Origin: JAYUJH01 sp043765375
Lineage (GTDB): Bacteria > Pseudomonadota > Alphaproteobacteria > Rickettsiales > UBA998
DNA length: 64,000 nt
Assembly: GCA_043765375.1 (NCBI GenBank)
Contig: JAYUJH010000016.1
Span: 49,091 to 113,090, forward strand
Direction of reading: 5' to 3'
The notes beneath the pieces are model-generated. The model saw nothing but the letters and a program-made list of their open reading frames with translations. It was not told where the DNA came from and searched no databases. A program made the position numbers and the translations under genes. This document shows positions 34,565 through 43,504 of the stretch, piece by piece; positions within the stretch are counted from its first letter, which is position 1; every line of letters starts with the position of its first letter.

Positions 34565-35155
34565 ATGCGCAAAATATCCAGTTTTATATGTTTGTTAATA
34601 ATGCTGAGCTTCAATTCAGCAATCGCCGCAACACCTGAAAATATGTTTGTCACCAAAGTGGCAGATGAAGTGATGCAGGCTATCAAAAAAGGGGGTGGAG
34701 AAGTGGCAATTTCAAGCGGATTGCAAAAAACTTTCGCCAATTATGTTGATTTGCCGTGGATATCAAACTTTGTGCTGGGTAGGCATGCAAGGGCAGCTAC
34801 TCCAGCGCAAAAGCAATTATTTATTGCGTCTTATAAAGATTTTATGATTAAAAGCTATGCTTCCCGCCTTAAAAATTATTCGGGCGAAACTTATAAAATC
34901 ACCAATCAACAAGCTATTTCTACGGATAAATCACAATTGCGTATGGAAGTTCAACGTAAAAACGCCGCCCCAATTTTGATTGATTATAAGATTCACAAAG
35001 TGGGTTCTGATTTCAAGATTTATGATATGGCAGTGGAAGGAATTAGCTTGATAACTACGCAACGAGCGGAATTTGATGCAGTGATTGAGCGCAAAGGGCT
35101 TGATGAGTTGATAGCTGCCTTGCAAAAATCCAATTCCCAAAAAGCCAAGTTTTGA
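34565..35155 (+). CDS. mlaC: Periplasmic phospholipid shuttle MlaC
   Basis: 196 aa. The signal peptide ends near NSAIAATP. The mature part has the MlaC/Tgt2 pattern: YVDLPWISNFVLGRHARAAT, FIASYKDFMIKSYASRLKNY, and VGSDFKIYDMAVEGISLI. It ferries lipid between the outer-membrane MlaA complex and the inner-membrane MlaFEDB transporter. Located directly after mlaA, likely one operon, with efp 39 nt downstream. Confidence 0.92.
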   Translation: MRKISSFICLLIMLSFNSAIAATPENMFVTKVADEVMQAIKKGGGEVAISSGLQKTFANYVDLPWISNFVLGRHARAATPAQKQLFIASYKDFMIKSYASRLKNYSGETYKITNQQAISTDKSQLRMEVQRKNAAPILIDYKIHKVGSDFKIYDMAVEGISLITTQRAEFDAVIERKGLDELIAALQKSNSQKAKF

Positions 35156-35194
35156 AAAATAAAATCTTAAAAATAAATTATAATAGGTGATAAT

Positions 35195-35755
35195 ATGAAG
35201 ATTGATGGCGTTTCAATACGGGTTGGCAATGTTTTAGAGCATAAAAAACAATTATGGGTTGTAACCAAAACTCAACATGTTAAACCAGGAAAAGGCGGTG
35301 CATTCAACCAAGTTGAAATGAAAGATATTCGCCATGGAACTAAATTAAATGAGCGATTTCGTTCAGATGAATCAGTGGAACGTGTGCGCCTTGACCAAGT
35401 GGATTATCAGTTTCTTTATGAAGAGGGCGAAAATCTGATATTCATGAACCAAGCTGATTATGAACAAATATCACTACCAGCAGATTTGCTAGGAGATAGT
35501 TTGGCGTTTTTGGAGGGTAGCATGATGGTGACGTTAGAGCTTTATGAAAATGAGCCAATTAGCGTGACTTTGCCACAACATGTGACGCTAGAAATTAGCG
35601 AAACTGAGCCAGTGATTAAAGGGCAAACGGCTTCATCATCTTATAAACCCGCAATATTAAGCAATGGTGTGCGCATCACTGTTCCGCCATTTATTAGCGT
35701 TGGTGACAAAATTATAGTGGATACCGGCGAAGTTTGTTATGTTGAGCGGGCATAA
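35195..35755 (+). CDS. efp: Translation elongation factor P
   Basis: 186 aa, standard length. EF-P relieves ribosome stalling at polyproline. The N-terminal domain shows VKPGKGGAF with the modifiable lysine K33; the C-terminal OB fold ends with VPPFISVGDKIIVDTGEVCY. An AGGTG ribosome-binding site precedes the ATG. Its modification enzymes (epmA, epmB) are not in the window. Proline-rich substrates are plentiful here, for example the OmpA-like protein at 36690. Confidence 0.97.
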   Translation: MKIDGVSIRVGNVLEHKKQLWVVTKTQHVKPGKGGAFNQVEMKDIRHGTKLNERFRSDESVERVRLDQVDYQFLYEEGENLIFMNQADYEQISLPADLLGDSLAFLEGSMMVTLELYENEPISVTLPQHVTLEISETEPVIKGQTASSSYKPAILSNGVRITVPPFISVGDKIIVDTGEVCYVERA

Positions 35756-35761
35756 AAAATC

Positions 35762-36586
35762 ATGAATAATCAATATCAAATACGCTACCCTCTCAGCAGT
35801 TCCGCTTTAATCAACGTGATGATTGGTGCGGTGCAAAAAACTACAATGCACATCTTGCGAGATTTTGGTGAAGTCGGCAACTTGCAAATATCCAAAAAGG
35901 GAGCGATGGATTTTGTCACCGCCACTGACCGAAAAGTTGAAAAAATCCTCTATGAAAACTTGAAAAAAGCTCGTCCCGATATTGGCTTTATCATGGAAGA
36001 AGGGGGTGAAATTGCGGGCAGAAGTGAATATAGCTTTGTGATTGACCCTATAGACGGTACCACCAATTTTTGTCACGCAATACCTTATTTTTGCGTTTCA
36101 GTTGGGGTGCAAAAAGTCACAGAATATGGCACAGAACTTGTTGCTGGTGTGATTTATGACCCCATACATGATGAAGTTTTCATGGCGGAAGCGGGCAAAG
36201 GCGCATTTGTTAATCAACGGCGATTGGTAGTTTCTAAACGCAGCACAGATTTTTATTTTGTCACAGGGACTTCACGCAAAAAAGGACAACATTCCCGCGA
36301 ATGTTCAATCCTTGCTGATTATGCTGATGGAATTGATTCAGTTTTAAGGCGTGCTGGAGCTTCCGCACTTGACCTCGCTTATGTTGCTGCGGGCAGATAT
36401 GACGCTGCATGGTTTCCCAAATTGCAAAAATGGGATATGGCAGCAGGGATCATCATTGTGAGGGAAGCGGGCGGAATAATTTGCCTGCCAAGTGGCGAAG
36501 AAGGCTACCCCTATGATGAGCTTGCCATTTTTGCAGGCAGCCCCGACGCACACAGAACCATGATGAACCATGTTAAACAAAAATAA
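35762..36586 (+). CDS. Inositol monophosphatase family protein (SuhB-like)
   Basis: 274 aa. Mg-dependent phosphatase of the IMPase fold: metal-binding DPIDGTTNFCHAIPYFCVSV, upstream EEGGE, and WDMAAGIIIVREAGG near the C-terminus. Family members act on inositol phosphates, PAP or histidinol phosphate. It starts 6 nt after efp, an arrangement common in alphaproteobacteria. Substrate not determinable from sequence alone. Confidence 0.9.
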   Translation: MNNQYQIRYPLSSSALINVMIGAVQKTTMHILRDFGEVGNLQISKKGAMDFVTATDRKVEKILYENLKKARPDIGFIMEEGGEIAGRSEYSFVIDPIDGTTNFCHAIPYFCVSVGVQKVTEYGTELVAGVIYDPIHDEVFMAEAGKGAFVNQRRLVVSKRSTDFYFVTGTSRKKGQHSRECSILADYADGIDSVLRRAGASALDLAYVAAGRYDAAWFPKLQKWDMAAGIIIVREAGGIICLPSGEEGYPYDELAIFAGSPDAHRTMMNHVKQK

Positions 36587-36689
36587 TGCAACCCATAATA
36601 AAACGAATAGAAATAACATTTGCAGTTTTGCAAATAACAGTTTATCAAAAATACAGACATTAATGTTAAGGCATAATTATATTTAGCGT

Positions 36690-38900
36690 ATGAAACACAA
36701 ACATATTAACTCTAAAAAAATATTACTAGCTTTGTTTGCAGCAACTCAATTGATGAGCAATGATGCGCAGGCTCGCAGGCTAGTTCCAGAAAGCCCAAGC
36801 GTTGAAGTGAGGTTGGAAGCGTTACGGATTTTGCAAAACTCCATTCAAAATGAGCTATATTCTCCGCCATCTTCAGATGGAATCGTTGCGTCCGCGCCCT
36901 TAAAGTCTGCGCCTTATAAAGCCACTCCATTCAAGCCAGCCCAATTCAAGCCAGCTACTAATTACACCAAGCCCATAGCTCCGTCAGTGGTAGCGACAAC
37001 GCCAGTAATTCCAGCAAAAATAATTGCAAAGCCTGAGATGGTTGCGCCAGTGAAAGTTGCAGCGAAGCCTATAATAGCGAAGCCCGCAATAGCACAGCCA
37101 GCCATAGTTCCGCTAGCCATAGTCCCACCAGTTATAATTCCTAGCCCTGTGGTAGAGAAAAAAATCGTAGCCACGCCGATTATTAAGCAGCCTCAACCGC
37201 CAACAATCGCTAAAGTAATTCCGCCAAGAGTGGACATGCCAAAAATTGATATGGTGAAAGTTGCTGAGCCGCTTAAGGAAATAGCTCCAATTGCAATAGA
37301 AAAATCCGCGGTTACGCCAGCCCTTGTTGACAAAAAAGATTTGCCGAAAAAAATTGAAACGCCAATAATTGCGCCGTCATTAATTGAAAAAACCTTGCCG
37401 TCAATGCCCGCAAAACTGCCTGATAATAAAGTGTTATTGCCACTTGAAATTATTGAAGAAGATTCTAAGAAAGCGAATAAAGTAATTGGTGAAGAATTAA
37501 GCCTTGATGAATTATTAGGCGAGGAAACTCCGAAGCCAGCAAAGGAAATCACTAAACTTAAGAAAATAAATGCACCAGAAGAGCTAAAAAAATCAAGTAA
37601 ATTGCCAGAGCCTGAAATCCCAGCATTAGAGCCAGATTTCGTCGATATTGCGAGCAATATTAAGGATAATAATGCGCCCCAAATTGATGAGAAACTGATT
37701 GGCGAGCCGCTAATTAACAAAGACTTGCAAGAATTGCCGAAAAACTTGGAGGAATTGGAAAATATCAAACCTATTGCACCACTAACTCCACCCGCCATAG
37801 CAGCGAAAACAGCGAAAGACCCCTTTCACGTTCCCGCGCCTAAAAATGAGTTAACCGCAGATTTGTCTGTTGAAAAATTACCAATAGCAGATTTGCCAGT
37901 CACAAAATTAGTGGATAAAAATGCACCACCAGTTGATATGCCATTAGATTTGGCTGATATTGAAGAGGGTTCAAAATCGGTTCCTGATGTGGTGAAAAAG
38001 TCTGCAATTGAACCGTTAATTTCGGAAAAAAACACGCCTAAATCACCAGAAAAGCTCCCAATACAAACCACGCAACAATCACCAGAAAAAGTGGGAAAAA
38101 TAGTTGAAAATCAAGCTGCAAAAGAAGGTATATTGCCTAATTTAAGCACTGGATTTGCATCATTTTTGGGTGAGCCGAAAGCGAAAAAAACAGCTCCAAT
38201 TGTGCCAGCTGAAAAATCAGCGAAACCAAATATAGCTCCGCCAGTTGATGAATTGCCTAACTTACCAACATTTAATGATGCAGCTCCTCCCGTTGATGGG
38301 CCATTATCTAGTGATAATTCCGCACCTGAGGAAGGCGATTTAGCAAATGAAAAACTGCCAACCTTACCAACATTTGCTGATAATAGGGCGGTTCAAGCTA
38401 ATAATGAACCATTGCCGACATTACCATTTGGTGAACCAGTTGTTGAACCAGAGAAAATAATTCCAAAAGTTGCAACTCCAAAACTGCCTGTAAAAAAAGA
38501 GCAGCAAATTGCCATGTTGCCTGATGAAATATCTAAATCAACAGCAATTTCTGAACCAAAAATAGCACAAAATAATGCAGTGCAAAATGATAAAGGCAAT
38601 GCGTTGACGGTGGTGTTCTCACAATCAGAGACAGAGGTTCCGCTAGGGTCACAACAACCTTTAATTGCACTAGCTAAACAATTAGTTGCGAATAATTCTG
38701 AAAATATCAAAATAATAGCTTATGCCTCGGGCAGTAACGATCAGGTGAGTGTTGCCCGACGAATCTCGTTGGCGCGTGCCTTGGCAGTGCGAGCATTTAT
38801 GATTGATTTAGGCGTTTCAAACACTAGCATTTCCGTGAAAGCGATGGGCAATGATATTCCGTCTGGTTCGCCAGAACGTGCAGATATTATCGTTAATTAA
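36690..38900 (+). CDS. OmpA-like protein with a very long Pro/Ala/Lys-rich linker
   Basis: 736 aa. The N-terminus carries a signal peptide (KILLALFAATQLMSNDAQA). Residues about 60-630 are almost entirely Pro/Ala/Lys/Ile/Glu-rich with many short repeats, for example PAIAQ-PAIVP-LAIVP-PVIIP encoded by 15-bp units at 37084-37143 and later LPTLPTF motifs. Only the last 100 residues are globular and OmpA-like: QQPLIALAKQLVANNSENIK, YASGSNDQVSVARRISLARA and AMGNDIPSG, where the Arg-rich helix fits peptidoglycan binding. No beta-barrel is present. It probably spans the periplasm from an anchored or free N-terminus to the wall. The TonB-like length and composition are typical of spacer proteins. Confidence 0.8.
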   Translation: MKHKHINSKKILLALFAATQLMSNDAQARRLVPESPSVEVRLEALRILQNSIQNELYSPPSSDGIVASAPLKSAPYKATPFKPAQFKPATNYTKPIAPSVVATTPVIPAKIIAKPEMVAPVKVAAKPIIAKPAIAQPAIVPLAIVPPVIIPSPVVEKKIVATPIIKQPQPPTIAKVIPPRVDMPKIDMVKVAEPLKEIAPIAIEKSAVTPALVDKKDLPKKIETPIIAPSLIEKTLPSMPAKLPDNKVLLPLEIIEEDSKKANKVIGEELSLDELLGEETPKPAKEITKLKKINAPEELKKSSKLPEPEIPALEPDFVDIASNIKDNNAPQIDEKLIGEPLINKDLQELPKNLEELENIKPIAPLTPPAIAAKTAKDPFHVPAPKNELTADLSVEKLPIADLPVTKLVDKNAPPVDMPLDLADIEEGSKSVPDVVKKSAIEPLISEKNTPKSPEKLPIQTTQQSPEKVGKIVENQAAKEGILPNLSTGFASFLGEPKAKKTAPIVPAEKSAKPNIAPPVDELPNLPTFNDAAPPVDGPLSSDNSAPEEGDLANEKLPTLPTFADNRAVQANNEPLPTLPFGEPVVEPEKIIPKVATPKLPVKKEQQIAMLPDEISKSTAISEPKIAQNNAVQNDKGNALTVVFSQSETEVPLGSQQPLIALAKQLVANNSENIKIIAYASGSNDQVSVARRISLARALAVRAFMIDLGVSNTSISVKAMGNDIPSGSPERADIIVN

Positions 38901-38912
38901 CCTTGTGAACTA

Positions 38913-39608
38913 ATGATGGATTGTGCATCGGCTCTGGACAAAATAACCGCAGAAATTGCAAATGCGAATATTTCGCATCAAGTGACAATTGAGGCGGTAA
39001 GCAAGCAGCAGCCACAATATAAAATACAATCGCTATTAGAGCATGGTCATAGAGTTTTTGCGGAAAACAAGGTGCAAGAAGCTAAGCAGCATTGGGAGCA
39101 TCTGCGAGAGCTATATACGGACGTAAAATTGCACCTAATAGGAGCATTGCAACGCAATAAAGTTCGCCAAGCGGTTGCATTATTTGACGTGATAGAAACG
39201 ATTGATAGCATGAAACTAGCGCATGAAACGGCGATTGAAGCGCAAAAAATCAACAAACAACAGCATATTATGTTGCAGGTGAATATTGGGGCGGAAGCGC
39301 AAAAATCAGGAGTGATGCTCACAGATTTGCATGAACTTGTGGATTTTTGTGTTAATAATCAATGGCTTGAGCTTAACGGGCTGATGTGTATTCCACCATA
39401 TTATTTAGCCCCAGAACCATATTTTGCGCAGATGCAAACTTTGCAACAGCAATTTCAATTGCCACATTTAAGCATGGGAATGAGTAGCGATTATATGAGT
39501 GCAATTAATTTTGGTGCAACTCATGTGCGTTTGGGGACGGTATTATTTGGTGAGAGGAACTCGCCACATGACAAAACTTCATCAGGCGAGAGGCAAAATG
39601 ACGCATAA
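38913..39608 (+). CDS. YggS family pyridoxal-phosphate homeostasis protein
   Basis: 231 aa. A single PLP-binding TIM barrel. The PLP lysine is K31 in IEAVSKQQP; blocks HGHRVFAENKVQEAKQHW, LHLIGALQRNKVRQAV, MLQVNIGAEAQKSG, and SMGMSSDYMSAINFGATHVR follow the family order. YggS/PROSC proteins buffer PLP and affect amino-acid pools. It begins 12 nt after the OmpA-like gene; the two may be co-transcribed. The usual neighbour (proC or yggT) is not here. Confidence 0.92.
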   Translation: MMDCASALDKITAEIANANISHQVTIEAVSKQQPQYKIQSLLEHGHRVFAENKVQEAKQHWEHLRELYTDVKLHLIGALQRNKVRQAVALFDVIETIDSMKLAHETAIEAQKINKQQHIMLQVNIGAEAQKSGVMLTDLHELVDFCVNNQWLELNGLMCIPPYYLAPEPYFAQMQTLQQQFQLPHLSMGMSSDYMSAINFGATHVRLGTVLFGERNSPHDKTSSGERQNDA

Positions 39609-39621
39609 CTCAAAAAAAACA

Positions 39622-39650
39622 TTGACAGGTTGGCAAAAAATGGCTATTAC
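39622..39650 (+). promoter_or_regulatory. Sigma-70 type promoter for rpsD
   Basis: TTGACA at 39622-39627 is a perfect -35 box; TATTAC at 39645-39650 follows after a 17-bp spacer as the -10. The rpsD GTG start is 39 nt downstream. The fit in spacing and the position in the short gap before a ribosomal gene support the call. Confidence 0.6.
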
Positions 39651-39688
39651 ACATGGTTTAATATAGTAAATTAAGGTGTGGTTTAATT

Positions 39689-40306
39689 GTGAGCAAGCGT
39701 ATTCAGGCTAAATATAAATTAAGTAGAAGAATGGGTGAAAATATCTGGGGTAGAGCCAAAGATCCCGTCATCAAACGTTCATACGGCCCAGGTCAGCACG
39801 GTGCTGCGCGTCGCCGCAAACTCTCCGATTATGGCTTGCAATTGCGTGCCAAACAAAAATTGAAAGGCTATTATGGTAGCATATCTGAAAAACAATTTTT
39901 GCGTATTTATAAAGAAGCAGTTCGCTTGAAAGGTGACACATCTGAGAATCTGGTTGGATTGTTAGAGTGTCGCTTGTCAAGTTTTATTTATCGCATGGGC
40001 GTTGTGCCAACGGTATTTGCCTCACGTCAATTCGTTAATCATGGCCATGTTTTGGTTAATGGCAAAAAAGTTAATATTCCAAGTTATACGCTAAAAGTTG
40101 GTGATGTGGTGACAGTTAAAGACGCATCTCGCCAGATTCCAATGGTGCTGGAAGCGTTGCAAAATGCTGAACGCAAAGCACCAGAATATATTGAGATGGA
40201 CGAGAAAAACATGAGCGCAAAAATGCTGCGTAAGCCAGCTTTCATGGAGATTCCTTATCCCGTTACTATGGAGCCTAACTTGGTGGTAGAGTTTTATTCA
40301 AGATAA
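39689..40306 (+). CDS. rpsD: 30S ribosomal protein S4
   Basis: 205 aa. Primary 16S-binding protein of the 5' domain. The N-terminus SKRIQAKYKLSRRMGENIWG, RSYGPGQHGAARRRKLSDYG, and the S4 RNA-binding domain (FVNHGHVLVNGKKVNIPSY) are unmistakable. The start is GTG at 39689, with AAGG 12 nt upstream. It is a stand-alone gene rather than part of the alpha operon, which is the usual arrangement in alphaproteobacteria. It lacks the zinc-binding cysteines of some S4 forms. Confidence 0.98.
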   Translation: MSKRIQAKYKLSRRMGENIWGRAKDPVIKRSYGPGQHGAARRRKLSDYGLQLRAKQKLKGYYGSISEKQFLRIYKEAVRLKGDTSENLVGLLECRLSSFIYRMGVVPTVFASRQFVNHGHVLVNGKKVNIPSYTLKVGDVVTVKDASRQIPMVLEALQNAERKAPEYIEMDEKNMSAKMLRKPAFMEIPYPVTMEPNLVVEFYSR

Positions 40307-40330
40307 TTTTAACTTGGTTAATATCGTGCT

Positions 40331-40873
40331 ATGTCAATTTATTTCAAAAAAATATTATCGGTTTTGTTGATAACAATATTAGTGGGTTGCACTGATTATA
40401 ACATTGAAACACCAGAAATTGATAATAGTGCGATATTAATGATGAATGTTGGGGCAATAAATATTGTTCCTTATGAAGGTGCGGAATCAAATATACTACC
40501 AATTGCGGCTTCTGCATTAACAAAGCAATGGTTTGAGCGCAAAATAAAAATATCAAATAAAGGTGAGGCGAGGTTTGAGGTTGAAATAGCTGATGCACGA
40601 ACTTATGTTGACAGGGCATCAAATGTGAAGTTCAATGCTTACACTACCGAGATAAAAGTGAATTATAAATTATATGAATCGCAACAAAACTTGGCCAGTA
40701 TGGTTGCTAATTCCAGTTTGAAGATGACTCGTGAAGTGAAAAAAGATGTTTCAATTGGTGATGAAGATAAGTTTTTCGCTAATAATAATCGTCAATTGGT
40801 TGACAGAATGAACCGAGAATTTCCTGCTCAGATTGAGAAATATTTCTCTGAGAAGATTTTGATGACACGATAA
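40331..40873 (+). CDS. Predicted outer-membrane lipoprotein of unknown function
   Basis: 180 aa. Signal peptide with lipobox LVGC (C20). The mature domain has SALTKQWFERKIKISNKGEA, an alternating beta pattern (RFEVEIADARTYVD, EIKVNYKLY), and a long C-terminal helix. I do not recognise a named family; the fold pattern recalls small periplasmic assembly lipoproteins. The stop codon overlaps the ATG of the TSUP permease by 1 nt, implying co-translation. Confidence 0.75.
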   Translation: MSIYFKKILSVLLITILVGCTDYNIETPEIDNSAILMMNVGAINIVPYEGAESNILPIAASALTKQWFERKIKISNKGEARFEVEIADARTYVDRASNVKFNAYTTEIKVNYKLYESQQNLASMVANSSLKMTREVKKDVSIGDEDKFFANNNRQLVDRMNREFPAQIEKYFSEKILMTR

Positions 40874-41790
40874 TGTCTATTTATTTGCCAATTGCTCAAA
40901 TGTCCGTTGACATTTTTATGCTTTTAGCATTGGGAGGGGGCGCTGGTATTTTATCAGGATTATTCGGAATTGGTGGCGGATTCTTAATAACTCCATTGCT
41001 AATATTTGGTGGAGTTCCGCCCGCTATTGCCGTTTCAAGCGTTGCAACTCAAATGATTGCCTCCTCCATTTCTGGATTTAGCTCACATTGGCGCAATAAT
41101 AATGTTGATTTTCGTATGGGTTGCTTGCTGTTAATCGGCGGATTTATTGGCTCTAGTTTGGGGGTTTATTTATTTAGTTACCTCCAAAAATTAGGGCAAA
41201 TTGATATTGTCATCTCAATTGGATATGTTATATTACTTAGCATAATAGGTGGAATGATGGCGTTTGAAAGCGTTAATGCAATATTGCGCAAAAAAATAGT
41301 TGCAAGCGACGAGCCAACTATAAATATTCAGCAATCAAAATTACCTTGGATTGTGTATTTCCCTCATTCTAACCTGCATATCAGCATCATAATTCCATTA
41401 CTCACGAGCATTTTTATTGGGATTTTCGTCTCAATGCTTGGAGTTGGAGGCGGTTTTTTTATGATACCCGCCATGATTTATATCTTCAAAATGCCTGCAA
41501 AGATTGTAGTTGGCACATCGCTGTTTCAAATGATTTTCATATCCGCTAATGTGACATTTTTGCAAGCAATCACCACGCAAACTGTGGATATTTTCCTAGC
41601 GGGTCTGTTGTTAATTGGTTCGTCAATCGGAGCGCAGCTGGGGATTCGCCTCACCACAAAATTACCAACTGAATATTTGCGCTCAATTCTTGCATTAATT
41701 GTGCTTGGAATTGCGCTCCAATTGGCGTTGAAACTGACATTAACGCCCACTGATTTATATGAAATGCTCTTAATTCGTAACAACTTATAA
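40873..41790 (+). CDS. TSUP/TauE-SafE family membrane permease
   Basis: 305 aa. About eight membrane helices in two related halves, each with a Gly-rich signature: LGGGAGILSGLFGIGGGFLI near residue 20 and SMLGVGGGFFMIPAMI near residue 192. TSUP proteins export sulfite, sulfoacetate or similar small anions. It overlaps the lipoprotein gene upstream by 1 nt and is followed by lptM-lysA after 21 nt, but its role there is not clear. Substrate unknown. Confidence 0.88.
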   Translation: MSIYLPIAQMSVDIFMLLALGGGAGILSGLFGIGGGFLITPLLIFGGVPPAIAVSSVATQMIASSISGFSSHWRNNNVDFRMGCLLLIGGFIGSSLGVYLFSYLQKLGQIDIVISIGYVILLSIIGGMMAFESVNAILRKKIVASDEPTINIQQSKLPWIVYFPHSNLHISIIIPLLTSIFIGIFVSMLGVGGGFFMIPAMIYIFKMPAKIVVGTSLFQMIFISANVTFLQAITTQTVDIFLAGLLLIGSSIGAQLGIRLTTKLPTEYLRSILALIVLGIALQLALKLTLTPTDLYEMLLIRNNL

Positions 41791-41811
41791 TTCGTAATAG
41801 ATAGGCAAAAT

Positions 41812-41946
41812 ATGAAAATAATTTTATTGCTAATTTGCTGTCTAACCATCAATTCATGCGGGATTCAAGGGAACTTAGTGCGCCCGAAAGACATTCAGCA
41901 ATATGAAAACAAAAAGGAGAATAATCGTGGATCACTTCCATTATAA
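41812..41946 (+). CDS. lptM: LptM (YifL)-like small lipoprotein
   Basis: 44 aa. A short hydrophobic signal is followed by lipobox INSC (C16) and the conserved start of LptM-type lipoproteins, CGIQGNLVRP. In E. coli LptM helps the LptD-LptE LPS translocon mature. Small lipoproteins of this kind are typically encoded directly before lysA, as here. The 3' end overlaps lysA by 20 nt in another frame, and it carries the lysA ribosome-binding site. Too short for routine gene calling. Confidence 0.8.
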   Translation: MKIILLLICCLTINSCGIQGNLVRPKDIQQYENKKENNRGSLPL

Positions 41947-43165
41947 AAATCAAACTTTGCACGCAGAAAATGTAGCAATTGCAACGATTGCCGAGCAAGT
42001 TGGAACGCCGTTTTATTGCTATTCCACAGCAACTTTGCGCCATCATATGCAGGTGATGCGGGCAAGCCTTGCACCGCTAAACCCCAAAATATGTTTTGCG
42101 GTCAAAGCAAATGGTAATCCGCATATTTTGGATGTTTTGCGAGATGAAGGAGCGGGCGCAGACGTGGTTTCAGCGGGTGAAATCCGTGTTGCATTGAAAG
42201 CAGGAATTGCGCCACAAAATATTGTTTTTTCAGGGGTTGGCAAAACCAAGGCGGAGATGCAATTTGCTTGTGCGCAAAATATTTTTCAGTTTAATGTGGA
42301 ATCATTGGCGGAATTGCACTCCTTGAACGAAGTTGCAGGCGAGATGCAAGTTAAGGCTCGCATCGCCATTCGTGTGAACCCCGATGTTGACGCTGGCACG
42401 CATGAAAAAATTACCACAGGGCGCAAGGATTCCAAGTTTGGGATTGATATTGAAGTCGCACCCGCTGTTTATGAAGTAGCAAAAAGTCTGCCAAATATTA
42501 TAATTCAAGGGGTTTCGGTGCATATTGGTTCACAACTGACTAACCTTGCACCATTTGCACAAGCGTTCAAACGAGTGAGACATTTTGTGGAAATGATGCG
42601 GGCAAATGGCTATGCGCTGCCCGTAATAGATTTAGGGGGGGGGCTTGGAATACCCTATGATTTGGCTGAAAAAACTCCACCAACTCCACAACAATATGGG
42701 GCAGTTATTGCTGAAATAATGAGTGGGTTGCAAGCTGATTATGTGTTTGAACCAGGGCGATTAATTGCAGGAAATGCAGGATTGTTGGTTGCCTCGGTGA
42801 TTTATGTTAAACAAGGCGATACTGATTTTGCGATAATTGATGCAGGTATGAATGACCTTGCTCGCCCCGCAATTTATGGTGCTTATCACGAAATTATTGG
42901 CGTTGCGGAACAATCCCTCACCACGGCTTATCATGTTGTGGGGCCCGTTTGTGAATCTAGCGATATTTTTGCTAAAAATGTTGCATTGCCGCATTTGCAC
43001 CCCGCTGATTTGCTCGCAATTCGCAGCGCAGGGGCTTATGGCGCATCAATGAGTTCAACTTATAATTGTCGCCCGCTTGTGCCTGAAGTTTTGGTTGATG
43101 GCTCAGAGTTTCGTATCATTCGCCGCCGCAAAACCTATGAGGAAATGCTTGGTGATTATGATTGA
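41927..43165 (+). CDS. lysA: Diaminopimelate decarboxylase
   Basis: 412 aa from the GTG at 41927. AAGGAG lies seven nt before it, which decides the start over the ATG at 41903. LysA makes L-lysine from meso-diaminopimelate with PLP. The PLP lysine is in ICFAVKANGNPHIL, the HIGSQL block follows, then the GGGLGIPY phosphate site, and EPGRLIAGNAG. CESSDIFA is the conserved cysteine contributed to the partner active site. It overlaps lptM at its start and the DUF3147-like gene at its end (convergent). Confidence 0.96.
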   Translation: MDHFHYKNQTLHAENVAIATIAEQVGTPFYCYSTATLRHHMQVMRASLAPLNPKICFAVKANGNPHILDVLRDEGAGADVVSAGEIRVALKAGIAPQNIVFSGVGKTKAEMQFACAQNIFQFNVESLAELHSLNEVAGEMQVKARIAIRVNPDVDAGTHEKITTGRKDSKFGIDIEVAPAVYEVAKSLPNIIIQGVSVHIGSQLTNLAPFAQAFKRVRHFVEMMRANGYALPVIDLGGGLGIPYDLAEKTPPTPQQYGAVIAEIMSGLQADYVFEPGRLIAGNAGLLVASVIYVKQGDTDFAIIDAGMNDLARPAIYGAYHEIIGVAEQSLTTAYHVVGPVCESSDIFAKNVALPHLHPADLLAIRSAGAYGASMSSTYNCRPLVPEVLVDGSEFRIIRRRKTYEEMLGDYD

Positions 43166-43500
43166 AACATCGTGCTAAGCAGGTATATTGCGCCGTAACA
43201 TATGATAGTCACCACGCAGGACGCAATTAATGCGAGCCAAAATGAAATATGGTGATTTAGCAAGACAGGCAGGACTAAAAACAAGGCAAGCGATGGAATT
43301 ACCAGCCAAAAAACTTGATTTGATATGGTTGCAATTTTCTGCACATCATTTGTTTCAACATAAATCCAGATGAAAGCAAGCAAGCTAGTGATGGGCAGAC
43401 TAACGAGCAAAGCCGCCATGAAACTGAACCGCTTGGCTAGCTCTGAAACTCCAGCGATGATCAATGCGCTTATTAATGTTTTGAAGGTGAAATATAGCAT
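43156..43500 (-). CDS. DUF3147-like small membrane protein
   Basis: 114 aa with four hydrophobic helices (LISALIIAGVSELA, MAALLVSLPITSLLAFIWIYV, QVFWLVIPSLALFLVLPVLL, WLALIASCVVTIICYGAIYLL). The pattern SLPITS with a following IWIYVET resembles DUF3147. Function unknown. Its 3' end overlaps lysA by 10 nt on the opposite strand. It starts 5 nt after tonB ends, so it belongs to the exbD-exbD-tonB run. Confidence 0.75.
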   Translation of the reverse strand: MLYFTFKTLISALIIAGVSELAKRFSFMAALLVSLPITSLLAFIWIYVETNDVQKIATISNQVFWLVIPSLALFLVLPVLLNHHISFWLALIASCVVTIICYGAIYLLSTMFQS

Positions 43501-43504
43501 AATC

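Noticed and set aside
37193..37798. 201-codon open frame opposite the OmpA-like gene
   Set aside because: Antisense of a Pro/Ala/Lys-rich repeat coding region; its Gly/Ser/Phe/Ile composition is a mirror effect.
42636..42646. Possible frameshift at the G-run in lysA
   Set aside because: The frame stays open with the conserved GGGLGIPY motif directly encoded there, so the run is genuine.
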